In this document: positions 55,250 to 63,897 of the stretch, piece after piece
How positions within the stretch are numbered: the first letter of the stretch is position 1
How the letters are laid out: every line of letters begins with the position of its first letter
Origin: JAWVYT01 sp046483065
GTDB lineage: Bacteria; Gemmatimonadota; Gemmatimonadetes; Longimicrobiales; RSA9
DNA: 64,000 nt
Assembly: GCA_046483065.1 (NCBI GenBank)
Contig: JAWODW010000104.1
Span: 39,688 to 103,687, forward strand
Direction of reading: 5' to 3'
Made by a program: the position numbers and the translations under genes
Notes under the pieces: generated by a model
Database searches by the model: none
Seen by the model: the letters and a program-made list of their open reading frames with translations, nothing else
Told to the model about the DNA's origin: nothing

Positions 55250-56068
55250 CTACGGGTACGGGTCGAACCACTCGACCTTGAGCTCCACGTCGTCCGCGCC
55301 CGGGACGTCCCGGGCGGTTTCGACGATCCGGTCACCGATCTTGCCGCTGGCCCGGGCCGGTGCCGTGCCGGTGATCACCACCCGGCCACCGTCCACGTCG
55401 GCCTCCAGCTCCAGCCCACGCAGCTTCTCGTTCTCGTGCAGCGCGAGCATCACCTGGCACGCGGTACGGAAGTCCTTCAGCCGGGAGCGGACGTCCTCGG
55501 TGATCTCGAACTCCGGCTGCGCGATCATCCCGCTCACCATCCGGCACGCCGCGTCTACTGTGAGGTTCTCGAGACTGACCACCACGTCGTACATGCCCGG
55601 GTCCCCGATCTCCCTGTCGTGGATCGCCTTCACCCACCGGCTCCGGGCCTCGTCGATGTCCCGGACGTAGCGCTCGGCCTCGTCCCAGTCCATGCCGGAC
55701 TCCTTGATCACGGCCCGCACGCGCATCCCCAGCGGCGCAATGCAGCGCAGGGTGAGGGTGGCCGGCAGCTCGTTCAGGAGCAGACCACCCGTGAGGCCGT
55801 GGTAGACCAGGTTGCCGTCCACCACACGTTCGGCCAGCGCCGCCCTCAGGGCCAGCAGGTAGGTCCGGCGCATGGCCGAAAACGGCTCCCACAGCCTCGG
55901 TCGTCCCGTCAGACGCTCCTCCAGGTCCTCCACGGTGACGCCGAGGTGGGCGGCGGCGTCGCGCACCACCTCCTCGCCCAGGACCGGGTAGCCCAGCCGC
56001 TCCGCCATGCACTCCGCCATCTCGGTCCCGTAGGTCTTCGTGCCCCGACAGATCGCGATAATGGCCAT
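55250..56068 (-). CDS. Cytidylate-kinase-like protein with C-terminal BON domain
   Basis: 272 residues. Cytidylate-kinase-2 domain (about 1-205): IIAICRGTKTYGTEMAECMAERLGY, LVYHGLTGGLLLNELPATLTLRCIAP, RWVKAIHD. In the loop expected to bind phosphate, CRG-x3-YGTE replaces GxxGxGK. The last 55 residues are a BON domain (LELEADVDGGRVVITGTAP, IVETARDVPGADDVELKV), usually a membrane or phospholipid contact module. It lies between the TauE gene and a shorter paralogue. Confidence 0.82.
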   Translation of the reverse strand: MAIIAICRGTKTYGTEMAECMAERLGYPVLGEEVVRDAAAHLGVTVEDLEERLTGRPRLWEPFSAMRRTYLLALRAALAERVVDGNLVYHGLTGGLLLNELPATLTLRCIAPLGMRVRAVIKESGMDWDEAERYVRDIDEARSRWVKAIHDREIGDPGMYDVVVSLENLTVDAACRMVSGMIAQPEFEITEDVRSRLKDFRTACQVMLALHENEKLRGLELEADVDGGRVVITGTAPARASGKIGDRIVETARDVPGADDVELKVEWFDPYP

Positions 56069-56071
56069 GGG

Positions 56072-56731
56072 TCACACCCCCGTACCCCGGCTCAGCCGGG
56101 CGTCCAGCTGCTTGTGGCACCGTGCGGCGAACGCCTCCAGCTTGTCACGCACCTCGTCGGTCACCTCGTAGATCGAGTGCCCGGCCAGCTCGGCGATCCC
56201 GGTGCACGCCGTCTCCACCGTCAGCCACCGCTGATTCACGGTTACGTCATAGAGGAACGGATCCTCCACGTCGGCGTCGAAGAAGACCTTGACCCACCGC
56301 TTCCGTTCCCGGTCGACGTTCTCGATAAACTCCCGGGCGGACTCCACCGTGAGTCGGTGGTGCTCGGTGGTCAGATACTCGATCCGTTTCGCCATGGGTG
56401 CGATCAGCCGCACCCGGAGCACCGCCGGCAGGTCGGCCAGAAGGAACTGCCCTGCCAGCCCGTGATAGACCAGGTCGCCCTTTAGACACCGGTCGGCCAG
56501 CGCCGCCTTCATCGCCAGCAGGTAGATCTGCCGGTCCTTGTTCAACCGGGACCAGAGGTGGGGCGTGGTCTCGAACTTCTCCCGTACCACGTCCTCGGGG
56601 AGCCCGAGCGACAGCGCCGCGTCCCGGACCACCCGGTTCGCCACACACGGGTAACCCAGCTGGTCGGCGAGGCACTCGGCCACCGCTCGACCGCCGCTCA
56701 TGGTTCCCCGTGAGATCGTGATGATCGCCAT
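56072..56731 (-). CDS. Cytidylate-kinase-like protein, short form
   Basis: 219 residues, only the kinase-like domain: IITISRGTMSGGRAVAECLADQLGY, CVANRVVRDAALSLGLPEDVV, LVYHGLAGQFLLADLPAVLRVRLIAP, RWVKVFFDADVEDPFLYDVTVN. Closely parallel to the neighbour at 55250 and the long form at 43011. PF13189 members are named after cytidylate kinase but lack its canonical P-loop; no activity is established for this branch. It follows the CbiA/DsrN gene by 11 bp. Confidence 0.82.
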   Translation of the reverse strand: MAIITISRGTMSGGRAVAECLADQLGYPCVANRVVRDAALSLGLPEDVVREKFETTPHLWSRLNKDRQIYLLAMKAALADRCLKGDLVYHGLAGQFLLADLPAVLRVRLIAPMAKRIEYLTTEHHRLTVESAREFIENVDRERKRWVKVFFDADVEDPFLYDVTVNQRWLTVETACTGIAELAGHSIYEVTDEVRDKLEAFAARCHKQLDARLSRGTGV

Positions 56732-56742
56732 GACGCACTCCT

Positions 56743-58152
56743 TCAGCCGGCCGCGGCCGGTGCCGCGTGGATGCGGAACCGGCGGGCGGCATTCACGAGC
56801 CCCGGCGCCCAGCTCGATACCGACAGGGCGTGGACGTGGGTGTACGAGGCCAGGACCTGGTGTCGGCACAGACCATCCCGCTCCCCGTCGAAGCCGTAGC
56901 CCCGCCGTACCCGGAACGCCCAGGTCAGGTCTTCCTCGGATGCGCTCCGAACGTAGGTGTGGTGGAACTCGTGCCCGCGGAAGGTCTCGCCGACTTCGTA
57001 GAACGGGTTCTCGGCCACGGTCTCCACCACCGTGTAGCCGTGGCCCCGGGGCCGCTCCTGGAAATCGAACGCAACGGGCAGCACGCCTGCCATGGTGTAC
57101 CGCCTCCCCTCGAAGTCGAGCTCCTCGCCCAGGTACACGGCGCCGCCGCACTCGGCGTAGACCGGGAGCCCTGCTTCGGCGGCCTGCTTCATGGAGTGCC
57201 GGAACGGCTGGTTCTCCGTCAACGCCGAGGCCAAGGCCTCCGGGAACCCGCCGCCGATATAGAGGGCGTCCACGTCGGGCAGCTCCCGGTCGGTGAGGGG
57301 CGAAACCTCCACGACCTCGGCGCCCTCGGCCTCCAGCGCCTCCAGGTTCTCCGGATAGTAGAACTGGAAGGCGGCATCCCGGAAAACGCCCACCCGCAGG
57401 GGGTCCTCCGCGGGTCCCTGCACCCCCGAAACGGGTGTCTCCAGCGGCGGGACATCCATGGGAGGGGCCTGCCGGGCGATGGCCTCGATGGCCTCCAGAT
57501 CCAGGTATCGGCTCGCGACTTCGGCCGCCTCCTGGACCACGGCCCGCCGGCGCGCGTGCTCGGCCGGGGGCAGGAGCCCCAGGTGCCGCTCGGGGAGGAT
57601 GTTGTGGTCGAGGCGGGGTAGCGCGCCCAGGACGGGCAGCCCCGTGGCCTCACCGATCGCCTCCCGGATCACCGTCTCGTGCCGGCGCCCGCCCACCCGG
57701 TTCAGGATCACGCCGCGAACGGGGACCTCCGGGTCCAGCTGCTGACAGCCGAGAACCATGGCCGCCACCGTCCGGGTGGCCTTGGTGCAGTCCACCACCA
57801 GGATGACGGGTGTATCCAGCAGCTTGGCCAGCTCCGCCGAGCTGAACGAGCCCTGGGGGTCCGCGCCGTCGTGGAGGCCGCGGTTCCCCTCGATGACGGC
57901 GAAATCTGCGGTGCGGGCCGACCCGATGAATGAGCGACGCAGCGTGACCGGGTCGTGCAGGAACAGATCCAGGTTCCGGCACGGTCGGTCCGCAGCGGAC
58001 GCGCACCACGCGCTGTCGATGTAGTCCGGGCCCTTCTTGAACGGCGCGACGATCCACCCCTGACCGCGCCAGGCGGCCTGGAGCCCGACCGTCAGCAGCG
58101 TCTTGCCGCTGCCACCACTGAGCCCGGCGACCAGCACCCGCGGGATCTCCAT
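56743..58152 (-). CDS. dsrN: Cobyrinate a,c-diamide synthase-like amidotransferase (CbiA/DsrN)
   Basis: 469 residues. N-terminal P-loop ATPase (LVAGLSGGSGKTLLTVGL), substrate strand KKGPDYIDSAW, then the class I glutaminase-like domain with the nucleophile Cys in PVYAECGGAVYLGEEL and the late FHHTYV. The CbiA reaction adds two amides to cobyrinic acid. In dsr clusters the same protein is called DsrN and is proposed to make the siroheme amide used by DsrAB. No other cobalamin genes are in the window, which supports the DsrN reading. Confidence 0.88.
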   Translation of the reverse strand: MEIPRVLVAGLSGGSGKTLLTVGLQAAWRGQGWIVAPFKKGPDYIDSAWCASAADRPCRNLDLFLHDPVTLRRSFIGSARTADFAVIEGNRGLHDGADPQGSFSSAELAKLLDTPVILVVDCTKATRTVAAMVLGCQQLDPEVPVRGVILNRVGGRRHETVIREAIGEATGLPVLGALPRLDHNILPERHLGLLPPAEHARRRAVVQEAAEVASRYLDLEAIEAIARQAPPMDVPPLETPVSGVQGPAEDPLRVGVFRDAAFQFYYPENLEALEAEGAEVVEVSPLTDRELPDVDALYIGGGFPEALASALTENQPFRHSMKQAAEAGLPVYAECGGAVYLGEELDFEGRRYTMAGVLPVAFDFQERPRGHGYTVVETVAENPFYEVGETFRGHEFHHTYVRSASEEDLTWAFRVRRGYGFDGERDGLCRHQVLASYTHVHALSVSSWAPGLVNAARRFRIHAAPAAAG

Positions 58153-58156
58153 GGCA

Positions 58157-59857
58157 TCACGCCATTACGATGAATCCGCACGGGCACACCTCGGCGCACT
58201 TCTCGCACCCGGTACAGTTGCCCAGCTTGAACCGGTACAGCCCACCCGGCTCCTCGGGCGGCTCGATGGCCGCGTCCTGGCAGTAGAGGTAGCACTTCTC
58301 GCAGTCGAAGCAGTACCCGCAGCTCATGCACCGGTCCGCCTCGGCGAACGTCTCGTCCTGGCTGAAGCCCAGGTTGACCTCCGTCTCGAGGTCGGTCATC
58401 CGCTTTTCCAGGTCGAGGTGACCCGGCTCGTGACGCTCCTGCTTGTCGTAGTGGTCCAGCAGCATCTTGTCGCTGTGGATCACGTCCCGCTTGTCTTCCT
58501 CCCGCTCGAGCCCCCGGAACGTCCGGTGCATGGACTCCGCCGCACGACGGCCCTGGCCCACCGCGTCGGTGACCAGCGCCAGGTTCGTCACATCGCCGCC
58601 GGACCACACGCCGTCGACCCTGGTGTGACCCTCGTCGTCGGTCCTGATCCAGTCCTTGCCCTCGATGAGCTCCTCGAAGCCCGTGAAGTCGGGCTGCTGG
58701 CTCACCGCGGAGATCACCGCACTGGCCGGGATCTCGAACTCGCTCCCCTCGATGGGGATCGGACGCCGGCGCCCCGACTCGTCGGGCTCGCCCAGCTCCA
58801 TGCGGATCACCCGCATGGCCGTGACCTTTCCGTCGTCCCCCTTCTTGAAGCCCACCGGCTGTGCCAGGAACTCCACCTCGATGCCCTCGGCGATGGCCTC
58901 CTCGACCTCCTCCTTGATGGCGGGCATCTCCGCCAGCGTGCGCCGATAGAGGACGGTCACGTTCGCACCAAGACGCTTGCTGATCCGGGCCGCATCGATG
59001 GCCGTATCGCCACCGCCGACCACGATCGCCACCACCTCGGGGCCCAGGTCCAGCTGCTCGCCGTGGTGGAACCGGCTCAGGAAGTCCACGCCGCTGAACA
59101 CGTTGGGCGCGTCCTCACCCTCCACGCCGAGCTGCACGCCCTGCTGGGCACCCAGCGCCACGTAGACGGCGTCGTACTCCTGGCGGAGCGCTTCCAGGTC
59201 CATGTCCTTGCCGATCTTCCGCTCGGTCTTCAGCTCCACACCGAGATCCAGGATGTTCTGGACCTCCTCGTCCAGCACCGCCTCCGGGAGACGGTAGCCG
59301 GGGATCCCGTACCGGAGCATGCCGCCGGCCTTCTCCATGGCCTCGAAGACGGTCACGCCGTAACCCCTGCGCGCCATCTGGTAGGCACACGAGAGCCCGC
59401 TCGGACCACCACCCACCACGGCCACGTGCTCCGGCTGCGTCTCCTCGCTCAGCCGCTTCAGGCCGAGACCGTGCTCGCGGCCGAAATCGCCGATGGCCCG
59501 CTCCACCTTGTTGATATTGAGCGGATCATCCTTATCCTTCCGGTTGCACTCCGTCTCGCACGGCGCGGGGCAGACCCGGCCGCAGATGGAGGGGAAGGGG
59601 CTGGTGTCGGTATAGATCTCCCACGCCTCGGTGAGCGCCTGATCCCGGGTCTTCCCCAGCTTCTCGGCCTGAGCCAGCGTGGTGAGGAACTCCCGGATCC
59701 GGTTCCCGCTGGGGCACCGGTCGGTGCACGGGGGTCGTTGCTCGACGTGCTTCGGCCGCAGCGGCGACTGCTCCCGGCCACCACCCCCACTCCCGTATGA
59801 CCGCTTCTTCTTCTTCTTCGTGGCCTTCTTGACCTTCTTGACCTTCTTGACAGCCAT
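58157..59857 (-). CDS. dsrL: DsrL-like NAD(P)H-dependent flavoprotein with ferredoxin domain
   Basis: 566 residues from ATG 59857 (GAGGTGG upstream). An unusual Lys-rich N-terminus (MAVKKVKKVKKATKKKKKR) leads to an N-terminal Fe-S helical domain (PPCTDRCPSGNRI, SICGRVCPAPCETECNR). The GltD-type core has FAD site VAVVGGGPSGLSCAYQMARRG and NAD(P) site AIVVGGGDTAIDAARISKRLG. The C-terminus carries two 4Fe-4S motif sets (CMSCGYCFDCEKCYLYC, CTGCEKCAEVCPCGF). This architecture is that of DsrL, which connects NAD(P)H to DsrAB. It lies directly downstream of dsrD. Confidence 0.87.
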   Translation of the reverse strand: MAVKKVKKVKKATKKKKKRSYGSGGGGREQSPLRPKHVEQRPPCTDRCPSGNRIREFLTTLAQAEKLGKTRDQALTEAWEIYTDTSPFPSICGRVCPAPCETECNRKDKDDPLNINKVERAIGDFGREHGLGLKRLSEETQPEHVAVVGGGPSGLSCAYQMARRGYGVTVFEAMEKAGGMLRYGIPGYRLPEAVLDEEVQNILDLGVELKTERKIGKDMDLEALRQEYDAVYVALGAQQGVQLGVEGEDAPNVFSGVDFLSRFHHGEQLDLGPEVVAIVVGGGDTAIDAARISKRLGANVTVLYRRTLAEMPAIKEEVEEAIAEGIEVEFLAQPVGFKKGDDGKVTAMRVIRMELGEPDESGRRRPIPIEGSEFEIPASAVISAVSQQPDFTGFEELIEGKDWIRTDDEGHTRVDGVWSGGDVTNLALVTDAVGQGRRAAESMHRTFRGLEREEDKRDVIHSDKMLLDHYDKQERHEPGHLDLEKRMTDLETEVNLGFSQDETFAEADRCMSCGYCFDCEKCYLYCQDAAIEPPEEPGGLYRFKLGNCTGCEKCAEVCPCGFIVMA

Positions 59858-59980
59858 ATTCCACCTCACGCGACCGGTTGCGATCGTCGATTCCACCCGC
59901 ACGGGTCCATGCTGCGGCCCCGTACCGGCGCCGTTGTCTATCTGATCATCCCGCTCAAAGAGCGTGTCTCCTGCAGACCG

Positions 59981-60020
59981 GCGGAGGGGAGCGCGCCCCG
60001 GAGGGACGCGCCCCTTCCGC
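59981..60020 (-). promoter_or_regulatory. Stem-loop between dsrD and dsrL
   Basis: GCGGAGGGG and GCGCG (59981-59995) pair with CGCG and CCCCTTCCGC (60007-60020), giving about 13 bp with one or two bulges around an 11-base loop. It lies in the 181-bp gap after dsrD, where the island has few other gaps of this size. There is no U-tract, so partial termination, RNA processing or stabilisation of dsrABD mRNA are all possible. Confidence 0.4.
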
Positions 60021-60038
60021 GGTCGGCCACGAAAGGGA

Positions 60039-60287
60039 TCAACTCCCCTCGGCGGCGCCCTCCTCGTGCGGGATCTCGATGAAGCTTCCGCCGAAATACG
60101 TGTAAACGCACCGGCCGGAGTCGATCAGCTCCCGGATCGCCTGCTTGCACATCTTCCGGTCCACTTCGTCTCCGAACTTCTCTTTCATCGCCTTCGTCAG
60201 GTCCAGGGCCTTGAACTTCTTCTTGCCCTGGTACTTCTCCACCAGATCGTACATGGCGTCGGCGACCTGCTCTGTTGTGACAGCCAT
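60039..60287 (-). CDS. dsrD: DsrD-like small winged-helix protein
   Basis: 82 residues, 12 bp after dsrB. Helical segments (TTEQVADAMYDLVEKYQGKKK, LDLTKAMKEKFG, KMCKQAIRELIDSGRC) and a final beta-wing (VYTYFGGSFIEIPHEEG) give the winged-helix plan and length of DsrD. DsrD enhances DsrAB-catalysed sulfite reduction and is taken as a marker of the reductive direction. The wing sequence differs from the common YWSSGSTTMYGL form of Desulfovibrio, so identity rests on position and fold pattern. Confidence 0.78.
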   Translation of the reverse strand: MAVTTEQVADAMYDLVEKYQGKKKFKALDLTKAMKEKFGDEVDRKMCKQAIRELIDSGRCVYTYFGGSFIEIPHEEGAAEGS

Positions 60288-60299
60288 GAGAACCTCTCC

Positions 60300-61385
60300 T
60301 TAGTGTCTGAGCTGTGCGGAGCGCTTGTACGACAGACCGGCGAACCGGTAGTCGTCAATGTGCTCCTTCTGGAACTCGATTCCCGTCCGCTTGAAGAATT
60401 CCGGCCAGCCGATGCGATCGATGAACTCGCCCATCCGCTCGTACGGCTTGGCGCCGTCGACCCACACCTCCACGATGTTCCGGACGCTCTCGACCACTTC
60501 GGGCCAGCGCGGCGGGTCGTTCTCGATGAACGGGATCGCCAGCTTGCTGAACGTGGGCTGGCTCCGGGCGTTCGATACCTTGCCGCCCACCCAGATCGAG
60601 ATGCCGTCGTTCAGTGCGTCCGCCATGGGCAGCGACGGGCAGACCGAGAAGCAGTTCGCGCAGTACATGCACAGCTCCTCGTCGATCTCCACCGACGGCT
60701 TCCCGTCCACCGTGGTGGGCCGGATCGCCGCCGTCGGGCAGCTGGCCACCACGTTCGGGATCTCGCACAGCCGGTTCAGCTCGTCGTGCTTCGGCTTCGG
60801 CGGCCGGCGGTGCACGCCCAGGATGGCGATGTCCGAGCAGTGCACGGCACCGCACATGTTGAGGCAGCACGCCAGCGCGATCCGGAGCTTCCCGGGGACC
60901 TCCTTCGTCCCGTCGAAGTAGTCGTTGAGGTCGTCCATCACCGCCTTCACGACGCCCGACGCATCCGTGGCAGCGGAGTGGCAGTGCACCCAACCCTGGG
61001 TGTGGACGATGTTCGAGATCGCGTGGCCGATCCCGCCCACAGGGTGACCGAGCTCCTGCAGCTCCTCGATCAACGGGTCGATGTTCGACTCGTCGGTCGT
61101 CAGAAACTCCACGTTGTTCCGGCTGGTGAACCGCAGATGCCCGTCACAGTACTTCTCGGCCAGCTCCGCGAACTTGCGGATCCGCTTCGTGCCCAGCAGC
61201 CGCGGTGAGCTGGCCCGGACCGTGAAGACCTGATCACCCGACTCCGCCACGTGCACCATCACGCCGGGGCGCAGGATCCGGTGATACTTCCACTGCCCGT
61301 AGTTCGCCTTGATCACGGGCGGCAGGAACTGCTCGTAATGCGGAGGGCCAATGTCCGTCTTTCTGTCCTTCATTGCCGTTGCCAT
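60300..61385 (-). CDS. dsrB: Dissimilatory sulfite reductase beta subunit
   Basis: 361 residues. Sulfite-reductase halves with RFTSRNNVEFL, QGWVHCHSAATDASG (Cys135) and the siroheme/4Fe-4S block LACCLNMCGAVHCSDIAI (about 171-188). The inserted ferredoxin domain holds CMYCANCFSVCP (Cys239, 242, 245, 249) and CPTAAI. With DsrA it reduces sulfite in the cytoplasm, passing a trisulfide to DsrC. It is 68 bp downstream of dsrA. DsrC is not in the window. Confidence 0.96.
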   Translation of the reverse strand: MATAMKDRKTDIGPPHYEQFLPPVIKANYGQWKYHRILRPGVMVHVAESGDQVFTVRASSPRLLGTKRIRKFAELAEKYCDGHLRFTSRNNVEFLTTDESNIDPLIEELQELGHPVGGIGHAISNIVHTQGWVHCHSAATDASGVVKAVMDDLNDYFDGTKEVPGKLRIALACCLNMCGAVHCSDIAILGVHRRPPKPKHDELNRLCEIPNVVASCPTAAIRPTTVDGKPSVEIDEELCMYCANCFSVCPSLPMADALNDGISIWVGGKVSNARSQPTFSKLAIPFIENDPPRWPEVVESVRNIVEVWVDGAKPYERMGEFIDRIGWPEFFKRTGIEFQKEHIDDYRFAGLSYKRSAQLRH

Positions 61386-61453
61386 TTCTATCCTCCAGGT
61401 GTCGAAAGTCCGTGTGCGTTATGAGCGTTGGCTTGGCTCGCGTCCTCCCGACG

Positions 61454-62683
61454 CTATGCCTCGACCTCCTCGTACTCTTCCTCGTCCTCGTCCACTTCCT
61501 CGTAGTACTCCTCGAAGAAGATGTACGGGTTGTCTCTGGGGTGAGCGACCATCTCCGGGATCGGCTCCTCACCGATCTCCTCGAGGAAGTTCCCGAGGCC
61601 CACGCGCTGGATCAGCTCGCCCACACGCTCACGGTTCTTCCCGACCTCGCCCCAGAAGTCCCAGATCCGCTCGGCCAGGTCCTGCAGCTCCTCGTAGGGC
61701 GGCTCCATCTTCATGAACGGCACCATGACCGACGAGAGCTGTGCGCCCTCCACGATCGGTGCCTTCGCGCCGATCATGATGGTCGCGCCCGTGTCGGTGC
61801 CCGGCCGGAGCGCCTCGGGCATGGTGTTGATGCAGTGCATGCACTTGACGCAGTTGCTGTTGTCGATCTCCAGCTTCTGGCCGTCCCACGACATGCACTT
61901 GGTCGGGCAGTTCGCCACCACCGCGTTCTGGATGTCGAGCCCCTCATCGGCGTACTGCTTGACCCGTGCGTCGTCCTGCCGGATGTCATCCCGCCAGGTG
62001 CCGATCACGGAGCAGTCCGCCCGGGCCACCGACGCCACGCAGTCGTTGGGGCAGCCGGCGAACTTGAACTTGAACTTGTAGGGGAACATCGGGCGGTGGA
62101 GCTCGTCCTGGAACTCCTGCGTGATGGTGTTGCAGGCGTCCATGGTGTCGTAGCACGCGTACTCGCACCGTGCCTGCCCGACGCAGCAGCTGGGCGTCCG
62201 GACGTCGGAGCCCGAGCCGCCCAGATCGAAGCCGGCCTCGGTCAGCGCCTTGAACGTGGGCTCCAGCTCGTCGGTGGTGGTGCCCAGGAAGATGATGTCG
62301 CCCGTGGACCCGTGCATGTTGGTGAGCCCCGAACCGTGCTCATCCCAGATGTCGCACAGCTTGTTCAGCACCTCGGAGGTGTAGAACCACCCGCTGGGAT
62401 GGTTGACACGGAGCGTGTGGAAGTGGGCGATCGCCGGGTACTCCTCCGGCATGTCGTTGTAGCGCCCGATGACGCCACCACCATATCCCATCACGCCCAC
62501 GATCCCACCGTGCTTCCAGTGCCCGATCTTCTCCTCGTAGGAGCGCTCGAGCAGCTCCAGGAGCTGGGTACACTCCTCCTTGCCCTCGTCAGCCATATCT
62601 CTGATCTGTGTGACGAAGCTGGGCCACGGTCCCTTTTCCAACTCGTCCATCATCGGAGTGGCTTTTCCGTTTCCGCCTGCCAT
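61454..62683 (-). CDS. dsrA: Dissimilatory sulfite reductase alpha subunit
   Basis: 409 residues. RVNHPSGWFYTS, GLTNMHGSTGDIIFLGT and the siroheme-4Fe-4S block C-x5-C (Cys167, Cys173) with C-x3-C (Cys211, Cys215 in FAGCPNDC) are complete. The ferredoxin insert has Cys259, Cys278, Cys281 and Cys284 (NCVKCMHC). The length is in the usual range for the family. All cofactor residues are intact, so the enzyme should be active. It follows dsrP by 50 bp. Confidence 0.96.
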   Translation of the reverse strand: MAGGNGKATPMMDELEKGPWPSFVTQIRDMADEGKEECTQLLELLERSYEEKIGHWKHGGIVGVMGYGGGVIGRYNDMPEEYPAIAHFHTLRVNHPSGWFYTSEVLNKLCDIWDEHGSGLTNMHGSTGDIIFLGTTTDELEPTFKALTEAGFDLGGSGSDVRTPSCCVGQARCEYACYDTMDACNTITQEFQDELHRPMFPYKFKFKFAGCPNDCVASVARADCSVIGTWRDDIRQDDARVKQYADEGLDIQNAVVANCPTKCMSWDGQKLEIDNSNCVKCMHCINTMPEALRPGTDTGATIMIGAKAPIVEGAQLSSVMVPFMKMEPPYEELQDLAERIWDFWGEVGKNRERVGELIQRVGLGNFLEEIGEEPIPEMVAHPRDNPYIFFEEYYEEVDEDEEEYEEVEA

Positions 62684-62733
62684 CCTGGTCTCCTTTCAAC
62701 GGGTGTACTTCTTACTCACTATCGTTTCCATGA

Positions 62734-63897
62734 CTACGTTGCTTCGATCTGCTTCTCCCTCACATTCACCACGATCCTGCTCAACACCGTGAGGATGGCG
62801 AAGCCGAGGGCATACACCCCCACGGTTACGGCGACCTCGATCAATGTCGGTACGTACTCGGTGACCTCCCCCAGCGGGGTGGGCGTGAACCCGGCCACCA
62901 CCAGCCCCATCCCTTTCTCGATCCAGATGGCGGCGATGACACCGACGGCCGTGACGGCCAGCAGCCCTTCCCTGCGGCGCGTAGCCGGGGTCAGGAGGAG
63001 GGCCACGCACGCCACGGTCAACACGGCGTTCACCCACATCCACGGCACCAGGTTCGTGTGCCCCTCGAGCCCCAGGTAGAGGAACTCGAAGGTGTGCACG
63101 TGGTGGGGCATGTCGCTGTAGAGCCCGGTGAAGAGCTCCACGCCCACGAAGAAGAGGTTGATGGCCATGGCGTAGGCGACGATCACGGCCAGCGTCCGGA
63201 TCGCTTTCCACCCCACGTCGAAGGCGGTGGTGTGGCGCAGCAGCAGCGCCAGCAGGATCAGGAGGCTGGGCCCGGACGCGAAGGCCGACGCCAGGAACCG
63301 GGGCGCCAGGATCGCCGTCATCCAGAACGTCCGGGCCTCGAGCCCGGAGTAGAGGAACGCCGTGACGGTATGGATGCTCACCGCCCACGGGATCGACAGG
63401 ATGATCAGCGGCTTGATCCAGCCCGGGGGCGGCCCGCCCTTCCGCTCGGCGTCGAAGGTCACGGTCCCGATCACCAGGTTCAGGATCAGGTAGCCGAACA
63501 GCACCACCGCATCCCAGAACATGACCGAGTTGACGGTGGGGTGCAGGAACATGTTCAGCACCCGCTCCGGCCGGCCCATGTCCACGAAGATGAAGAGCAT
63601 GCACATGACCACGGCGGAGACGGCCAGGAACTCGCCCAGGATCACCGTCTTGCCGAAGGCCTTGTGGTCGTGGAGGTAGTAGGGCAGCACCACCATGACG
63701 GCCGAGGCGGCCACGCCCACCAGGAAGGTGAACTGGGCGATGTAGAGCCCCCAGGTCACGTCCCGGGTCATCCCGGTGACGCCCAGCCCCTCCGTGAACT
63801 GCTGGGCGTACGCAAACAGTCCGATGACGATGAGCACTGCCCAGACCGCCATCAGGCCCCAGTACCGCCTGCCTCCCTTGAACGCCGCTTCCAGCAT
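62734..63897 (-). CDS. dsrP: NrfD-family membrane subunit, DsrP of the DsrMKJOP complex
   Basis: 387 residues, about ten membrane helices. NrfD pattern: WGLYIAQFTFLVGVAASAVMVVLPYYL, FIFVDMGRPERVLNMFLHPTVNS, FWDAVVLFGYL, IPWAVSIHTVTAFLYSGLEART, PRFLASAFASGPSLLILL. DsrP is the quinol-interacting subunit of the complex that passes electrons toward DsrC. The ATG lies exactly where the AT-rich tail begins, and no ribosome-binding site is visible upstream, so the start region should be treated with caution. DsrO, J, K and M would be expected further upstream, outside the window. Confidence 0.9.
   Translation of the reverse strand: MLEAAFKGGRRYWGLMAVWAVLIVIGLFAYAQQFTEGLGVTGMTRDVTWGLYIAQFTFLVGVAASAVMVVLPYYLHDHKAFGKTVILGEFLAVSAVVMCMLFIFVDMGRPERVLNMFLHPTVNSVMFWDAVVLFGYLILNLVIGTVTFDAERKGGPPPGWIKPLIILSIPWAVSIHTVTAFLYSGLEARTFWMTAILAPRFLASAFASGPSLLILLALLLRHTTAFDVGWKAIRTLAVIVAYAMAINLFFVGVELFTGLYSDMPHHVHTFEFLYLGLEGHTNLVPWMWVNAVLTVACVALLLTPATRRREGLLAVTAVGVIAAIWIEKGMGLVVAGFTPTPLGEVTEYVPTLIEVAVTVGVYALGFAILTVLSRIVVNVREKQIEAT

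Noticed and set aside
59981..60020. A strong intrinsic terminator after dsrD
   Set aside because: The stem is imperfect and no U-tract follows, so it is listed only as a stem-loop of unknown role.
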